Shown here piece by piece: positions 1-7,013 of a stretch of 27,049 bases of DNA. Where the stretch lies: NCBI GenBank assembly GCA_035302405.1, contig DATGSR010000225.1, forward strand, positions 1 to 27,049. Reading direction: 5' to 3'. The stretch comes from CALKWS01 sp035302405. Lineage in GTDB: Bacteria; Actinomycetota; Actinomycetes; Actinomycetales; Beutenbergiaceae. The translations under genes were made by a program, and so were the position numbers. The notes below the pieces were generated by a model, which searched no databases, was not told the origin of the DNA, and worked only from the letters and a program-made list of their open reading frames with translations. Numbering within the stretch: the first letter of the stretch is position 1; every line of letters starts with the position of its first letter.

Positions 1-279
1 ATCCACGACCACGTCCGCGGGCTGCAGGCACGCTTCCTCGCGTCGGTCGACCAGCACGGCGGAGCGCTGACCGGTGCGGTCCTGCTCCCCGGGCCCGCAC
101 ACCAGCGGGGGCACTTCCTGACCTACCGGACGGCGGATGCCGAACGCCTGGCAACGCAGTTGGCCGGACGCGGGGTGCGGGTGGATCACCGCGGGGACCG
201 GCTACGCCTCGGTTTCGGGGTGTACCACAGCACCTTCGACGTCGACCGCCTGGTGGAGATCCTCACCACGCTGAGTTGA
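1..279 (+). CDS. Class V aminotransferase-like PLP enzyme, C-terminal end (partial)
   Basis: Only the last 92 codons are in the window; the frame is open from base 1 to the TGA at 277-279. The C-terminus reads RGVRVDHRGDRLRLGFGVYH followed by a short helix ending ILTTLS. This arrangement (reach past a 'GV.vD.RGDRlRiGfg.Yh' strand, then a terminal helix) is what I recognise as the small domain of fold-type I class V aminotransferases, including kynureninase-like proteins. The catalytic lysine and PLP site lie outside the window, so substrate cannot be assigned. The gene ends 28 nt before rnpB and runs in the same direction. The family call is from recall of the motif and is moderate; the reading frame itself is firm. 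Confidence 0.6.
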   Translation: MHDHVRGLQARFLASVDQHGGALTGAVLLPGPAHQRGHFLTYRTADAERLATQLAGRGVRVDHRGDRLRLGFGVYHSTFDVDRLVEILTTLS

Positions 280-294
280 GCGGCACCCGGGCGG

Positions 295-300
295 TACCAT
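295..300 (+). promoter_or_regulatory. -10 element of the rnpB promoter
   Basis: TACCAT fits the actinobacterial TAnnnT -10 consensus and ends 7 nt before G308, the first base of the RNase P P1 helix. No convincing -35 hexamer is visible at 16-18 nt upstream, which is common in these genomes. The position relative to the RNA 5' end is the main support. Confidence 0.55.
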
Positions 301-307
301 GGTGGGT

Positions 308-676
308 GGATGAGCCGGCCAGGCGGTCGCGTCACGGAGCGATCCGTGCCGAGGAACGTCCGGACTCCGCAGGGCAGGATGGTGGGTAACGCCCACCCGG
401 GGTGACCCGCGGGCAAGTGCCACAGAAAGTAGACTGCCGCACCTCGGTGCGGTGAGGGTGAAAGGGTGGTGTAAGAGACCACCAGCACGCCGGGTGACCG
501 GCGTGGCTAGGTAAACCCCATCCGGAGCAAGGCCATACAGGAGACGTTCGAGGGTAGCCCGCCCGAGTCTCCGGGTAGGCCGCTTGAGGCCTGCGGCAAC
601 GCAGGTCCTAGATGGATGGCCGCCCCCGGGAACTCAGGTTCCGGCGACAGGATCCGGCGTATCGGCCGGCTCATCC
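308..676 (+). ncRNA. rnpB: RNase P RNA (bacterial class A)
   Basis: Catalytic RNA that trims the 5' leader of pre-tRNAs together with RnpA. The 13-nt 5' arm GGATGAGCCGGCC (308-320) is exactly complementary to GGCCGGCTCATCC (664-676), giving helix P1 and both ends. Between them lie the conserved blocks: GAGGAACGTCCGGACTCC (about 350-367), an ACAGAAA block near 421-427, GGGTGAAAGGGTGGTGTAAG (about 456-475, with a following GAGACCACCAGC), and near the 3' end AACGCAGGTCCTAGATGGAT. The length of about 369 nt is normal for an actinobacterial type A RNA. A short GCGTC/GACGC hairpin at 691-705 follows, without a T-run. Several open frames run across this region on both strands and should be ignored. 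Confidence 0.96.
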
Positions 677-703
677 CCGTTCGGTCCCCAGCGTCTTGCA
701 GAC

Positions 704-778
704 GCGTTAGCGCGGCGCGTCATAGGTGTCTAGTGCGTTCCCGCGGCGCGTCAGCGACCGGCGTTAATCGGTCGCTGA
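704..778. repeat. Degenerate repeat and inverted repeat at the ppgK stop codon
   Basis: A 19-nt sequence GCGTTAGCGCGGCGCGTCA at 704-722 recurs at 735-753 (17 of 19 identical), and a weaker third copy lies at 761-778, where the GCGTTA contains the complement of the ppgK TAA (764-766). Spacings are 31 and 26 nt. Independently, TCAGCGACCG (751-760) is the exact inverse of CGGTCGCTGA (769-778), so the ppgK stop codon sits in the loop of a 10-bp hairpin. No T-run follows on either strand. The hairpin may limit read-through between convergent rnpB and ppgK. Confidence 0.5.
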
Positions 779-1567
779 GGGTGCGTCGGGCTCCGCTTCG
801 GCCGCCATGATCGCTGCGCCGATGATGCCCGCCTTGTTCCGCAAGTGCGCCGGCACGATCGGTGCCCGGGTGCGCAGCAGCGGGATGAAAAGGTCGTGGT
901 CCCGGCTGACGCCGCCGCCGAGCACGATCAGGTCCGGGGAGAACAGCAACTCCACATGCTCCAGGTAGCGCTGCAATTGAACGGCCCACTCCTCGTAGGT
1001 CCAGCCCATCTTGTCCTTCACCCCGGAGGCAGCGATCTTCTCGGCGCTGTCGCCGTCCATGATGAGGTGGCCCAATTCGGTGTTCGGCACGAGGGTGCCC
1101 TGGTGGATAAGGGCGCTACCGATGCCGGTCCCCAACGTCAGCACCAGCACCACCCCGGGCGCGTCCTTGGCGGCGCCGTACCGCATTTCCGCGTAGCCGG
1201 CGGCGTCTGCGTCGTTGATGATGTGCGCGGCCCGGCCGGTGTGTTCACGTACCACCTCGGCAAGGTTCGTCTCCACCCAATCCGGGTGCATGTTGGCAGC
1301 AGTGGCGATCACGTGGTGGCGCACCACCCCGGGAAAGGTCACTCCCAGTGGAACGTCGGCAGGAACGTCGAAGTTCGCCACGATCTGTCCCAGGATCGCG
1401 CCAACGGCCCCGGGAGTGGACTCCTCCGGCGTGGGTAGCCGTAACCGGCGAGCCAAGAACTCACCGGCCGTCAGGTCCACCGGTGCGCCCTTGATGCCAG
1501 AGCCGCCGATGTCGATGCCGAAGCCGATTTCGCGGTCTGTACCCAGGGACTGCGTCGAATCGTTCAT
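764..1567 (-). CDS. ppgK: Polyphosphate glucokinase (ROK family)
   Basis: Phosphorylates glucose to glucose-6-phosphate using inorganic polyphosphate (and usually ATP); cytoplasmic and characteristic of actinobacteria. The 267-aa protein shows the ROK phosphate-1 loop GFGIDIGGSGIKGA near residues 15-28, INDADAAGYAE carrying the catalytic Asp, the phosphate-2 loop LTLGTGIGSALI, the NTELGHLIMDG stretch typical of PpgK, and the adenosine-side motif LIVLGGGVSRDHD. Length agrees with the family (about 250-270 aa). The frame is open to a TTG at 1630, but I take ATG 1565-1567 (MNDSTQ) because family members begin shortly before the phosphate-1 loop. The upstream GGGA is a weak ribosome site. It is convergent with rnpB and divergent from the SPOR-like gene. 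Its stop codon lies inside a hairpin and repeat. Confidence 0.93.
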   Translation of the reverse strand: MNDSTQSLGTDREIGFGIDIGGSGIKGAPVDLTAGEFLARRLRLPTPEESTPGAVGAILGQIVANFDVPADVPLGVTFPGVVRHHVIATAANMHPDWVETNLAEVVREHTGRAAHIINDADAAGYAEMRYGAAKDAPGVVLVLTLGTGIGSALIHQGTLVPNTELGHLIMDGDSAEKIAASGVKDKMGWTYEEWAVQLQRYLEHVELLFSPDLIVLGGGVSRDHDLFIPLLRTRAPIVPAHLRNKAGIIGAAIMAAEAEPDAPSATD

Positions 1568-1677
1568 ACCCGTTAGTTCCCGTTCACAAGTGGATCCGGA
1601 GCCCAGCGCCACCCACATGGTGTGGGGCAAACGCTATCCACCAGCGGTGGAGTCATGCCAGAATCTACTCTGCCACC

Positions 1678-1685
1678 AAGGAGGT
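1678..1685 (+). promoter_or_regulatory. Strong ribosome binding site deciding the GTG start at 1691
   Basis: AAGGAGGT is a near-perfect anti-SD match 5 nt before GTG 1691. It overrides the upstream in-frame starts at 1622 and 1655, which have no comparable site. Confidence 0.8.
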
Positions 1686-1690
1686 ATCAC

Positions 1691-1909
1691 GTGCCTGACC
1701 ACGAGTCGGCGGATCGTAAGTACTATTACAACGTTCGAACAGGGAAGGTTGAGCAGGGCTACGTCTCCGGCGTCACACACCGGATGGGGCCCTACGACAC
1801 CCCGGAGGAAGCGGCTCGTGCGTTGGAGATAGCCCGTGCTCGCAATCAGCAGTGGGAGGAAGAGGAGGCCCGGGAACGTGCCTGGGCTGAAGGCGAAGAT
1901 GATGAGTAG
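1691..1909 (+). CDS. Small SPOR-like conserved actinobacterial protein
   Basis: A 72-aa acidic protein beginning MPDHESADRKYYYNVRTGKV. The pattern YYYN-x-x-TG-x-VE-G, then RMGPYDTPEEAARALE, resembles small proteins annotated as SPOR-domain-like in actinobacteria: the 'GPY.t.eeA..al' segment is the SPOR signature for a short beta-alpha unit. There is no signal peptide or membrane segment. The C-terminal third (QQWEEEEARERAWAEGEDDE) is a highly charged helix. SPOR domains in larger proteins bind denuded peptidoglycan; whether this lone half-domain cytoplasmic protein does so is unknown. The stop codon overlaps the start of the next gene, an amidase, by 11 nt, so the two are co-translated, which gives a loose cell-wall context. 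Function is not established. Confidence 0.8.
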   Translation: MPDHESADRKYYYNVRTGKVEQGYVSGVTHRMGPYDTPEEAARALEIARARNQQWEEEEARERAWAEGEDDE

Positions 1910-2837
1910 TTCCGTCACGACGTCGGATCGGCGTCGGTTCGCCCCGCGACGCACGCTGTCCTGGTTGGCCGCGACCAGCCTCGGGCTCGTACTCGCGCTG
2001 CCGGCAACGGGAACCCCGGCGACGGCGATACCGGCCCCCGTAGGAACGGCAACACAGACGGCGGCCGCCTCGAGCGCAAGCCCCGTCGGTGCGGTGACCC
2101 CAGGGGCCGCCCCAGCCTGGTCGCGCGATTCCGACGACGACAGCCGGTTGGAGTTGTCCGGCCACAGCAAGTGGACCCGCCCGTTACTGGGCGTGGTGAT
2201 CGGCCTGGACCCGGGCCACAACGGCGGCAACGTCGAGGACATGGCACGGATCTCCGAGCGGATCTCCGATGGCCGAGGTGGGGCCACGGCCTGTGACACA
2301 CCGGGCAGATCGACTCACAACGGGTACCGCGAACACGAGTTCACCTTCGAGGTCGCGCAGTTGCTCACCGAGCAGTTGGAATTCCTCGGTGCCACGGTGG
2401 TGTCCACCAGGGACGATGACGTCGGCGTCGGTCCGTGTGGGGATCTGCGCGGCCGGTTCGCCGAGGACCATGACGTCGATGCGATGCTTTCCTTGCACGC
2501 CATCAGCAGCCGCGAGCCGGAGGACACCGGCTTCATGGTGATCGTGGCCGACCCGCCGGTCGCCGCGTCTCAGGAGGAACCGAGCCGGGAGTTGGCCCAG
2601 TCGGTCGCCGACGCGATGGAAGTCGCCGGTTTCGAACCGAGCCCGGAGGCGGACGATGTGGTGGCGGGACGTGCGGATCTGGCCGCCCTGAACTTCGCGC
2701 GCCGTCCGGCCGTGCGGGTGGAACTCGGCCAGATGTACCACCGGGCAGAGGCTGAACTGATGGCCTCCGAGGAGGGCCGCATCGCCTACGCCGAGGCGCT
2801 GGCCGAGGGCGTGTTGAACTGGGCCACCGCGCAGTAA
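1899..2837 (+). CDS. Exported N-acetylmuramoyl-L-alanine amidase (Amidase_3, Rv3717-like)
   Basis: Zinc amidase predicted to cut the MurNAc-L-Ala bond of peptidoglycan outside the membrane. The start is ATG 1899 or 1902 inside the end of the previous gene; 312 aa. An N-terminal DRRRFAPRR run is followed by a hydrophobic core (about residues 19-35) and an Ala/Pro-rich exit, so it has a signal peptide; the paired arginines could also make it a Tat substrate. After a low-complexity linker (about 40-90) the catalytic domain starts with VVIGLDPGHNGGN (zinc ligand His107), then Glu145/147 in YREHEFTFEVA, the second ligand His200 in MLSLHA, and the catalytic Glu275 in VRVELGQM. The mid-domain segment ACDTPG...GPCGDL suggests a disulfide. 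The gene ends GCG CAG TAA, which is the first 9 nt of a 5-unit tandem repeat. Confidence 0.88.
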   Translation: MMSSSVTTSDRRRFAPRRTLSWLAATSLGLVLALPATGTPATAIPAPVGTATQTAAASSASPVGAVTPGAAPAWSRDSDDDSRLELSGHSKWTRPLLGVVIGLDPGHNGGNVEDMARISERISDGRGGATACDTPGRSTHNGYREHEFTFEVAQLLTEQLEFLGATVVSTRDDDVGVGPCGDLRGRFAEDHDVDAMLSLHAISSREPEDTGFMVIVADPPVAASQEEPSRELAQSVADAMEVAGFEPSPEADDVVAGRADLAALNFARRPAVRVELGQMYHRAEAELMASEEGRIAYAEALAEGVLNWATAQ

Positions 2838-2989
2838 GGTCGTCCAGCCGACTCGCGCGCCGCGCAGTGAGTCCTTCAACCGGGCCGGGCACCGCGCAGT
2901 ATGTCTTTCAACCGGGCCGAGTGCTGCGCAGCAAGTTCGCCAGACGGGCCGGGTGCCGCGCAGTAAGTCCTCAAGCCCGCTCGCCGTCA
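2829..2989. repeat. Five-unit 32-33 nt tandem repeat spanning the amidase stop codon
   Basis: Units begin at 2829, 2862, 2894, 2926 and 2958, each with GCGCAGT or GCGCAGC, followed by (A/G)AGTC or similar, then a CAACCGGGCC-like block and GGGTGCC or GGCACC. Units two and three are the best pair. Unit one starts exactly at the penultimate codon of the amidase (GCG CAG TAA); the triplets at the same place in later units are TGA, TAT, CAA and TAA. The 33/32/32/32 spacing is too regular for chance. There are no unique spacers between conserved blocks, so this is not a CRISPR array. It fills nearly all of the 170-nt gap between convergent amidase and panB. Confidence 0.9.
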
Positions 2990-3007
2990 GCCCGCCCGGC
3001 TAGCGCC

Positions 3008-3859
3008 TTACTCCTGGAACGTGTGCTCCGCGGCGGGGAAAGCGCCCTCGCGTACCTCATCGGCAAACGCCCGCGCAGCATTCCTCAACTCGGTGCCGAT
3101 CTGAGCGAACTGCTTGGAGAAGCGCGGGGCCCATGATCCCATCCCGGCCATGTCCAACCACACCAGCACCTGACCGTCACAGCCGGCGCCCGCGCCGATC
3201 CCAATGGTCGGAATGTCCAACTCGTCGGTGAGTCGCTGAGCAACTGGCGCCGGCACCATCTCCAGCACCAGTGCTACCGCCCCGGCTTCCTGCAGGGCGC
3301 GGGCATCCTCGAGCATCGCTTTCGCTGCTTCTTCGCTGCGGCCCTGCACACGCTTGCCGCCGAGGATGTTCTCGGCCTGCGGCGTCAGCCCCAGGTGCCC
3401 GAACACCGGGATACCACCGCCGGTCAGCAGGGCCACGTGCTCGGCGATCTGACGCCCGCCCTCAAGCTTGACCGCATGCGCCCCACCTTCCTTGAGCATC
3501 CGCGCCGAGGCCTCCCAGGCATGGGCGGGGGAGGCCTCATAGGAGCCGAAGGGCAGGTCTGCCACCACCATGGTGCGGGCGGTGGAACGGGCGACCGCAC
3601 GTACCGCCGGAATGAGTTCGTCCATCGTCACCGGGATCGTGTTCGGGTGGGCGAGCATGTTGTCGCCGATGGAGTCACCCACCAACAGGATGTCGATCCC
3701 GGCCTCATCGAAGATCCGGGCGGTGACCGCGTCGTAGGCGGTGAGCATCGTCAAGCGCTCACCGGCCTGTTTCGCTGCACTCAGATGCTGAATCCGCACC
3801 CGCCGGGGACGGTCGGTGCCCACTGGTGGTAGCGCTGATGAAGGGGTCGGCTGTGACAT
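3008..3859 (-). CDS. panB: 3-methyl-2-oxobutanoate hydroxymethyltransferase
   Basis: First committed step of pantothenate/CoA synthesis: transfers a hydroxymethyl group from 5,10-methylene-THF to 2-oxoisovalerate to give ketopantoate. The 283-aa TIM-barrel shows MLTAYD, LLVGDSIGDN (Mg-binding Asp), VVADLPFGSYE (second Mg Asp), AVKLEGG, FGHLGLTPQ, LEMVPAPVA with the catalytic Glu, and TIGIGAGAGCDGQVLVW. All key residues of the family are present and the length is typical. Start is ATG 3857-3859. The -10-like TAGGCT ends 6 nt before the ATG and overlaps the stop codon of nadE, so panB may have its own leaderless transcript in addition to read-through from nadE; the GAGG between them could alternatively act as a close ribosome site. 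Confidence 0.96.
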   Translation of the reverse strand: MSQPTPSSALPPVGTDRPRRVRIQHLSAAKQAGERLTMLTAYDAVTARIFDEAGIDILLVGDSIGDNMLAHPNTIPVTMDELIPAVRAVARSTARTMVVADLPFGSYEASPAHAWEASARMLKEGGAHAVKLEGGRQIAEHVALLTGGGIPVFGHLGLTPQAENILGGKRVQGRSEEAAKAMLEDARALQEAGAVALVLEMVPAPVAQRLTDELDIPTIGIGAGAGCDGQVLVWLDMAGMGSWAPRFSKQFAQIGTELRNAARAFADEVREGAFPAAEHTFQE

Positions 3860-3865
3860 GGCCTC

Positions 3866-3871
3866 AGCCTA
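3866..3871 (-). promoter_or_regulatory. -10-like hexamer for panB overlapping the nadE stop
   Basis: On the minus strand TAGGCT lies 6 nt upstream of the panB ATG; its first three bases are the TAG stop of nadE. The same TAGGCT hexamer occurs ahead of the DUF4191 gene and ctaC. Confidence 0.45.
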
Positions 3872-5509
3872 TCGTTGCGGGTACTCCCGAAATGCACTGG
3901 TCAGCGGCAGACGACGGTCCCGGCCGAATGCCAACGAGGTCACCTTGGGGCCCGGGGGGTACTGGCGACGTTTCCATTCCGACCGGTCCACCAGCGTGAG
4001 CACCTGATCGACCACTTCGGCCGGGAACCCGTCGTCGAGCATCTCCTGCCGGGAGCGGGTGTGCTCCACGTAGGCCTCCAGCACCGGGTCGAGCACCGCG
4101 TAGTCGGGCAGCGACTCGTCATCGCGCTGCCCCGGCCGCAATTCCGCCGAGGGCGCCTTGGTGATGGTGTTCGGCGGGATCGGTTCCTCGTGGCCCGCCT
4201 GCCGGGCGCGTTCGTTCCGGAACCGGGACAACTCCCACACGCGGGACTTCGAAACGTCCTTGATCGGCGCGTAGCCCCCGACGGCATCGCCGTAGATCGT
4301 GGAATACCCCACCGCGAGTTCGCTCTTGTTGCCGTTGGCCAGCACCAGGTGGCTCTCACTGTTGGACAACCCCATGAGCACCACCGCGCGGATCCGCGCC
4401 TGCAGATTCTCCTCGGCGATCCCGGACAGCCCCATCTCCTCCTGGAAGGCATCGACCATCCCCGCGATCGGCACGGTGCGGTAGTTGGCCTCCGGCATGT
4501 TCAACCGGCGGGCCAGGTCTGCCGCATCGGTGCGGGAGTGCTCCGAGGAGTACGCCGAGGGCATGGAGATGCCCACCACGTGCTCCGGACCGATCGCATC
4601 CGCGGCGATCGCGGCCACCAGCGTGGAGTCGATCCCCCCGGACAGCCCCAGGATCACCGAACTGAACCCGTTCTTGCGCACGTAATCGCCCAGCCCCAGC
4701 ACCGCGGCGTCGTACATTTGCGCCACGTCGCTGCCCGGGTCTGCGATGGTCTGCCCGGGGGCGCCGCCCAGATCCACGGTGAGGGTCTGCTCGATGAACA
4801 ACGGTGCGGCGGCCAACACCTGTCCGCCCGCGCCCACCGCGAACGATCCGCCGTCGAACACCAGGTCATCCTGACCGCCGACGATGTTGACGTACACCAC
4901 GGGGCAGCCCAGTTGCGCGGCCCGCCGCCCCACCAGTTCATTGCGCCGGTGGGCCTTGCCCCGTTCGAACGGGGAGGCGTTGAGCACCAGCAGCCCGTCG
5001 GGAGAGCTCTCCGTCAGGCCCTGGACCACCTCCTCGCGCCACAGGTCCTCACAGATCGCCAGCGCCAGCCGGGCGCCGCCGACCTCGATCACCAGCGGCC
5101 GGGACCCGGCGGCGAAGACCCGGTAGTCGTCGAACACCCCGTAGTTGGGCAGGTGCTGCTTGGCATAGCGGTGCCGGACCTCCCCGCCCCGCAGCACCAC
5201 CGCGGCGTTGAGCGGTCGGCCCTCCTCATCGGTGCCCACCGACCCGACCACGACGGTCAGGTCACCCAGGCCGTCGGCCTGCAGGTCCGCAGCCAGCTGC
5301 TGCTCCTGGCGGGCTACCGTCTCGCGGAACGAGCGGCGCAGGGCGAGGTCCTCCACGGGGTAGCCGGTTAGGGCCATCTCCCCGAACAGCACGACGCCCG
5401 CGCCCTGGGACGCCGCTCGCTGGGCGTGGCTCCGTACCCGCTGGGCATTGTCGGCTACCGCGCCCACCGTGGGGTTGATCTGGGCCATGGCGACTCGTGG
5501 TGCATCCAT
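3869..5509 (-). CDS. nadE: Glutamine-dependent NAD+ synthetase
   Basis: Final step of NAD synthesis: amidates deamido-NAD using ammonia released from glutamine. The 546-aa protein has an N-terminal nitrilase-type glutaminase domain (about 1-250) with the Glu-Lys-Cys triad visible as GEMALTG, KQHLPNYG and ALAICEDLW, and a C-terminal synthetase domain with the P-loop LGLSGGIDSTLVAAIA, then LANGNKSELAVGYSTIYGD and a C-terminal KVTSLAFGRDRRLPLTS tail. This two-domain form is the kind that channels ammonia. I chose ATG 5507-5509 (MDAPRV) because a TACGAT -10 lies 7 nt upstream, giving a leaderless transcript; the longer frame to 5551 has no support. Divergent from glnA2 and followed after 9 nt by panB. 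Confidence 0.94.
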   Translation of the reverse strand: MDAPRVAMAQINPTVGAVADNAQRVRSHAQRAASQGAGVVLFGEMALTGYPVEDLALRRSFRETVARQEQQLAADLQADGLGDLTVVVGSVGTDEEGRPLNAAVVLRGGEVRHRYAKQHLPNYGVFDDYRVFAAGSRPLVIEVGGARLALAICEDLWREEVVQGLTESSPDGLLVLNASPFERGKAHRRNELVGRRAAQLGCPVVYVNIVGGQDDLVFDGGSFAVGAGGQVLAAAPLFIEQTLTVDLGGAPGQTIADPGSDVAQMYDAAVLGLGDYVRKNGFSSVILGLSGGIDSTLVAAIAADAIGPEHVVGISMPSAYSSEHSRTDAADLARRLNMPEANYRTVPIAGMVDAFQEEMGLSGIAEENLQARIRAVVLMGLSNSESHLVLANGNKSELAVGYSTIYGDAVGGYAPIKDVSKSRVWELSRFRNERARQAGHEEPIPPNTITKAPSAELRPGQRDDESLPDYAVLDPVLEAYVEHTRSRQEMLDDGFPAEVVDQVLTLVDRSEWKRRQYPPGPKVTSLAFGRDRRLPLTSAFREYPQR

Positions 5510-5516
5510 GTGCGCC

Positions 5517-5522
5517 ATCGTA
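5517..5522 (-). promoter_or_regulatory. -10 element for a leaderless nadE transcript
   Basis: TACGAT on the minus strand ends 7 nt before ATG 5509, the spacing expected when the first transcribed base is the A of the start codon. pepA carries the identical hexamer at the identical distance. Confidence 0.55.
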
Positions 5523-5610
5523 GGGCGCAACCCGCTGCGATGACCTGCCATGATGAGTCCACGAGGTCACGGACCGGCCCACGATCACCGACCGGAGGTG
5601 CGCGCGAGGT

Positions 5611-6948
5611 ATGGACCAACAGCAAGAACACGTGTTGCGGGCGGTGGAGGAGCGCGACCTGAGGTTCATCCGGTTGTGGTTCACCGATGTGCTCGGATCG
5701 TTGAAATCAGTGGCGATCGCACCGGCGGAACTGGAGAACGCCTTCACCGAGGGCATCGGGTTCGACGGCAGTTCGATCCATGCCCTCGCCCGGGTGTCGG
5801 AGTCGGACATGTTGGCCAAGCCGGACGCCTCCACCTTCCAGGTGCTGCCCGGCCGGGGCGGAGACCAGACGACGGCCCGCATCTTCTGCGACATTCTCAC
5901 CCCGGACGGCGAGCCGGCCCCGGCCGATCCGCGGGCGGTGCTCAAACGGGCTCTGGCACTGGGGGAGGAGGCCGGGTTCACCTTCTACACCCACCCGGAG
6001 ATCGAGTTCTACCTGTTCCACCTGCGCGAGGATGACGCCGACCCGCTCGTGCCGGCCGATACCGCCGGATATTTCGATCATGTGGCCCGTGGCAATCAAG
6101 GCCACGACTTCCGCCGCGAAGCGATCTCGGTGCTGGAGGCGCTGGGCATCTCAGTGGAGTTCTCCCACCACGAGGCCGGGCCCGGGCAGAACGAGATCGA
6201 CCTGCGCTACGCCGACGCGTTGTCCACAGCGGACAACATCATGACGTTCCGCACGGTGGTGAAGGAGTTGGCCCTGGAGCGGGGTTTCCAAGCCACCTTC
6301 ATGCCCAAACCCCTGCCAGGTGAGCCCGGATCCGGGATGCACACGCACCTGTCCCTGTTCGAGGACGACGTCAACGCCTTCCACGCCCCCGGCGCGGAGT
6401 ACCAGCTGTCGCCTACCGCGCGCTCCTTCATCGCCGGGCTGCTGCGACACAGCCACGAGATCGCGGCTGTGACCAACCAGTTCGTGAACTCCTACAAGCG
6501 GCTGTGGGGCGGGCGGGAAGCACCCAGTTACGTCTGCTGGGGACACAACAACCGGTCGGCGTTGGTTCGGGTGCCGATGTACAAACCCCTCAAAGGCCAA
6601 TCCGTGCGCGCCGAGTACCGCGGCCTGGACGCCGCGGCCAACCCGTACCTAGCCTTCGCCGTACTACTGCGCGCAGGCCTGAAGGGCGTCCAGGAGAAGT
6701 ACGAGTTGCCCGAGGAGGCCGAGGACAACGTCTGGGCGTTGTCGGACGGGGAGCGCCGGGCACTGGGGATCGATCCGCTGCCAGGCAGCCTGGAGCAAGC
6801 CTGCCGGGTGATGGAATCCTCCGAACTGGTCGCGGACACCCTCGGTGAAACGGTGTTTCAGTACTTCCTGGCGAACAAGTACCAGGAGTGGGACGAATAC
6901 CGCGCCCAGGTCAGCCCGTTCGAGTTGTCCCGGATCGGGCTGGTCTGA
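5611..6948 (+). CDS. glnA2: Glutamine synthetase-like ligase, GlnA2 type
   Basis: A 445-aa type I glutamine synthetase fold: N-terminal beta-grasp with FTDVLGSLKSVAI and GFDGSSI, catalytic-domain metal and substrate motifs HPEIEFYLF, SHHEAGPGQNEIDLRY, FMPKPLPGEPGSGMHTHLSL, NSYKRLWGG and the Arg-binding segment RAEYRGLDAAANPYLAF. It may make glutamine or ligate glutamate to another amine; actinobacterial GlnA2-GlnA4 paralogues include gamma-glutamylpolyamine synthetases, and sequence alone does not decide. Where GlnA1 has the adenylylation motif DLYELPPEE, this protein has NVWALSDGER: Trp replaces the target Tyr, so neighbouring GlnE should not regulate it this way. GGAGGT sits 10 nt before ATG 5611. 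glnE follows after 65 nt in the same direction. Confidence 0.92.
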   Translation: MDQQQEHVLRAVEERDLRFIRLWFTDVLGSLKSVAIAPAELENAFTEGIGFDGSSIHALARVSESDMLAKPDASTFQVLPGRGGDQTTARIFCDILTPDGEPAPADPRAVLKRALALGEEAGFTFYTHPEIEFYLFHLREDDADPLVPADTAGYFDHVARGNQGHDFRREAISVLEALGISVEFSHHEAGPGQNEIDLRYADALSTADNIMTFRTVVKELALERGFQATFMPKPLPGEPGSGMHTHLSLFEDDVNAFHAPGAEYQLSPTARSFIAGLLRHSHEIAAVTNQFVNSYKRLWGGREAPSYVCWGHNNRSALVRVPMYKPLKGQSVRAEYRGLDAAANPYLAFAVLLRAGLKGVQEKYELPEEAEDNVWALSDGERRALGIDPLPGSLEQACRVMESSELVADTLGETVFQYFLANKYQEWDEYRAQVSPFELSRIGLV

Positions 6949-7013
6949 CCACCGCGCGGGCCACCAGCACGAGACAGGCGGAGACGACGGAGGAATAAGC
7001 CACGGGAGGCCAC

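Noticed and set aside
186..488. Minus-strand open frames across 186-488
   Set aside because: They cover the end of the aminotransferase gene and the conserved RNase P RNA.
2829..2989. Possible CRISPR array (about 32-nt period)
   Set aside because: The whole unit is degenerate and contiguous with no unique spacers, and no cas gene is present.
2965..3010. Separate stop-codon repeat for panB
   Set aside because: A roughly 15-nt GGGCT/GGCGCT periodicity is visible after the panB stop, but similarity is poor and it overlaps the amidase array.
2867..3136. Short plus-strand open frame starting in the amidase repeat
   Set aside because: It is made of repeat units and then runs antisense to the end of panB; unit length is not a multiple of three, so no repeated peptide results.
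3875..5371. 498-aa plus-strand open frame
   Set aside because: Antisense to nadE, His/Arg/Gly-rich composition typical of high-GC shadow frames, no recognisable motif.
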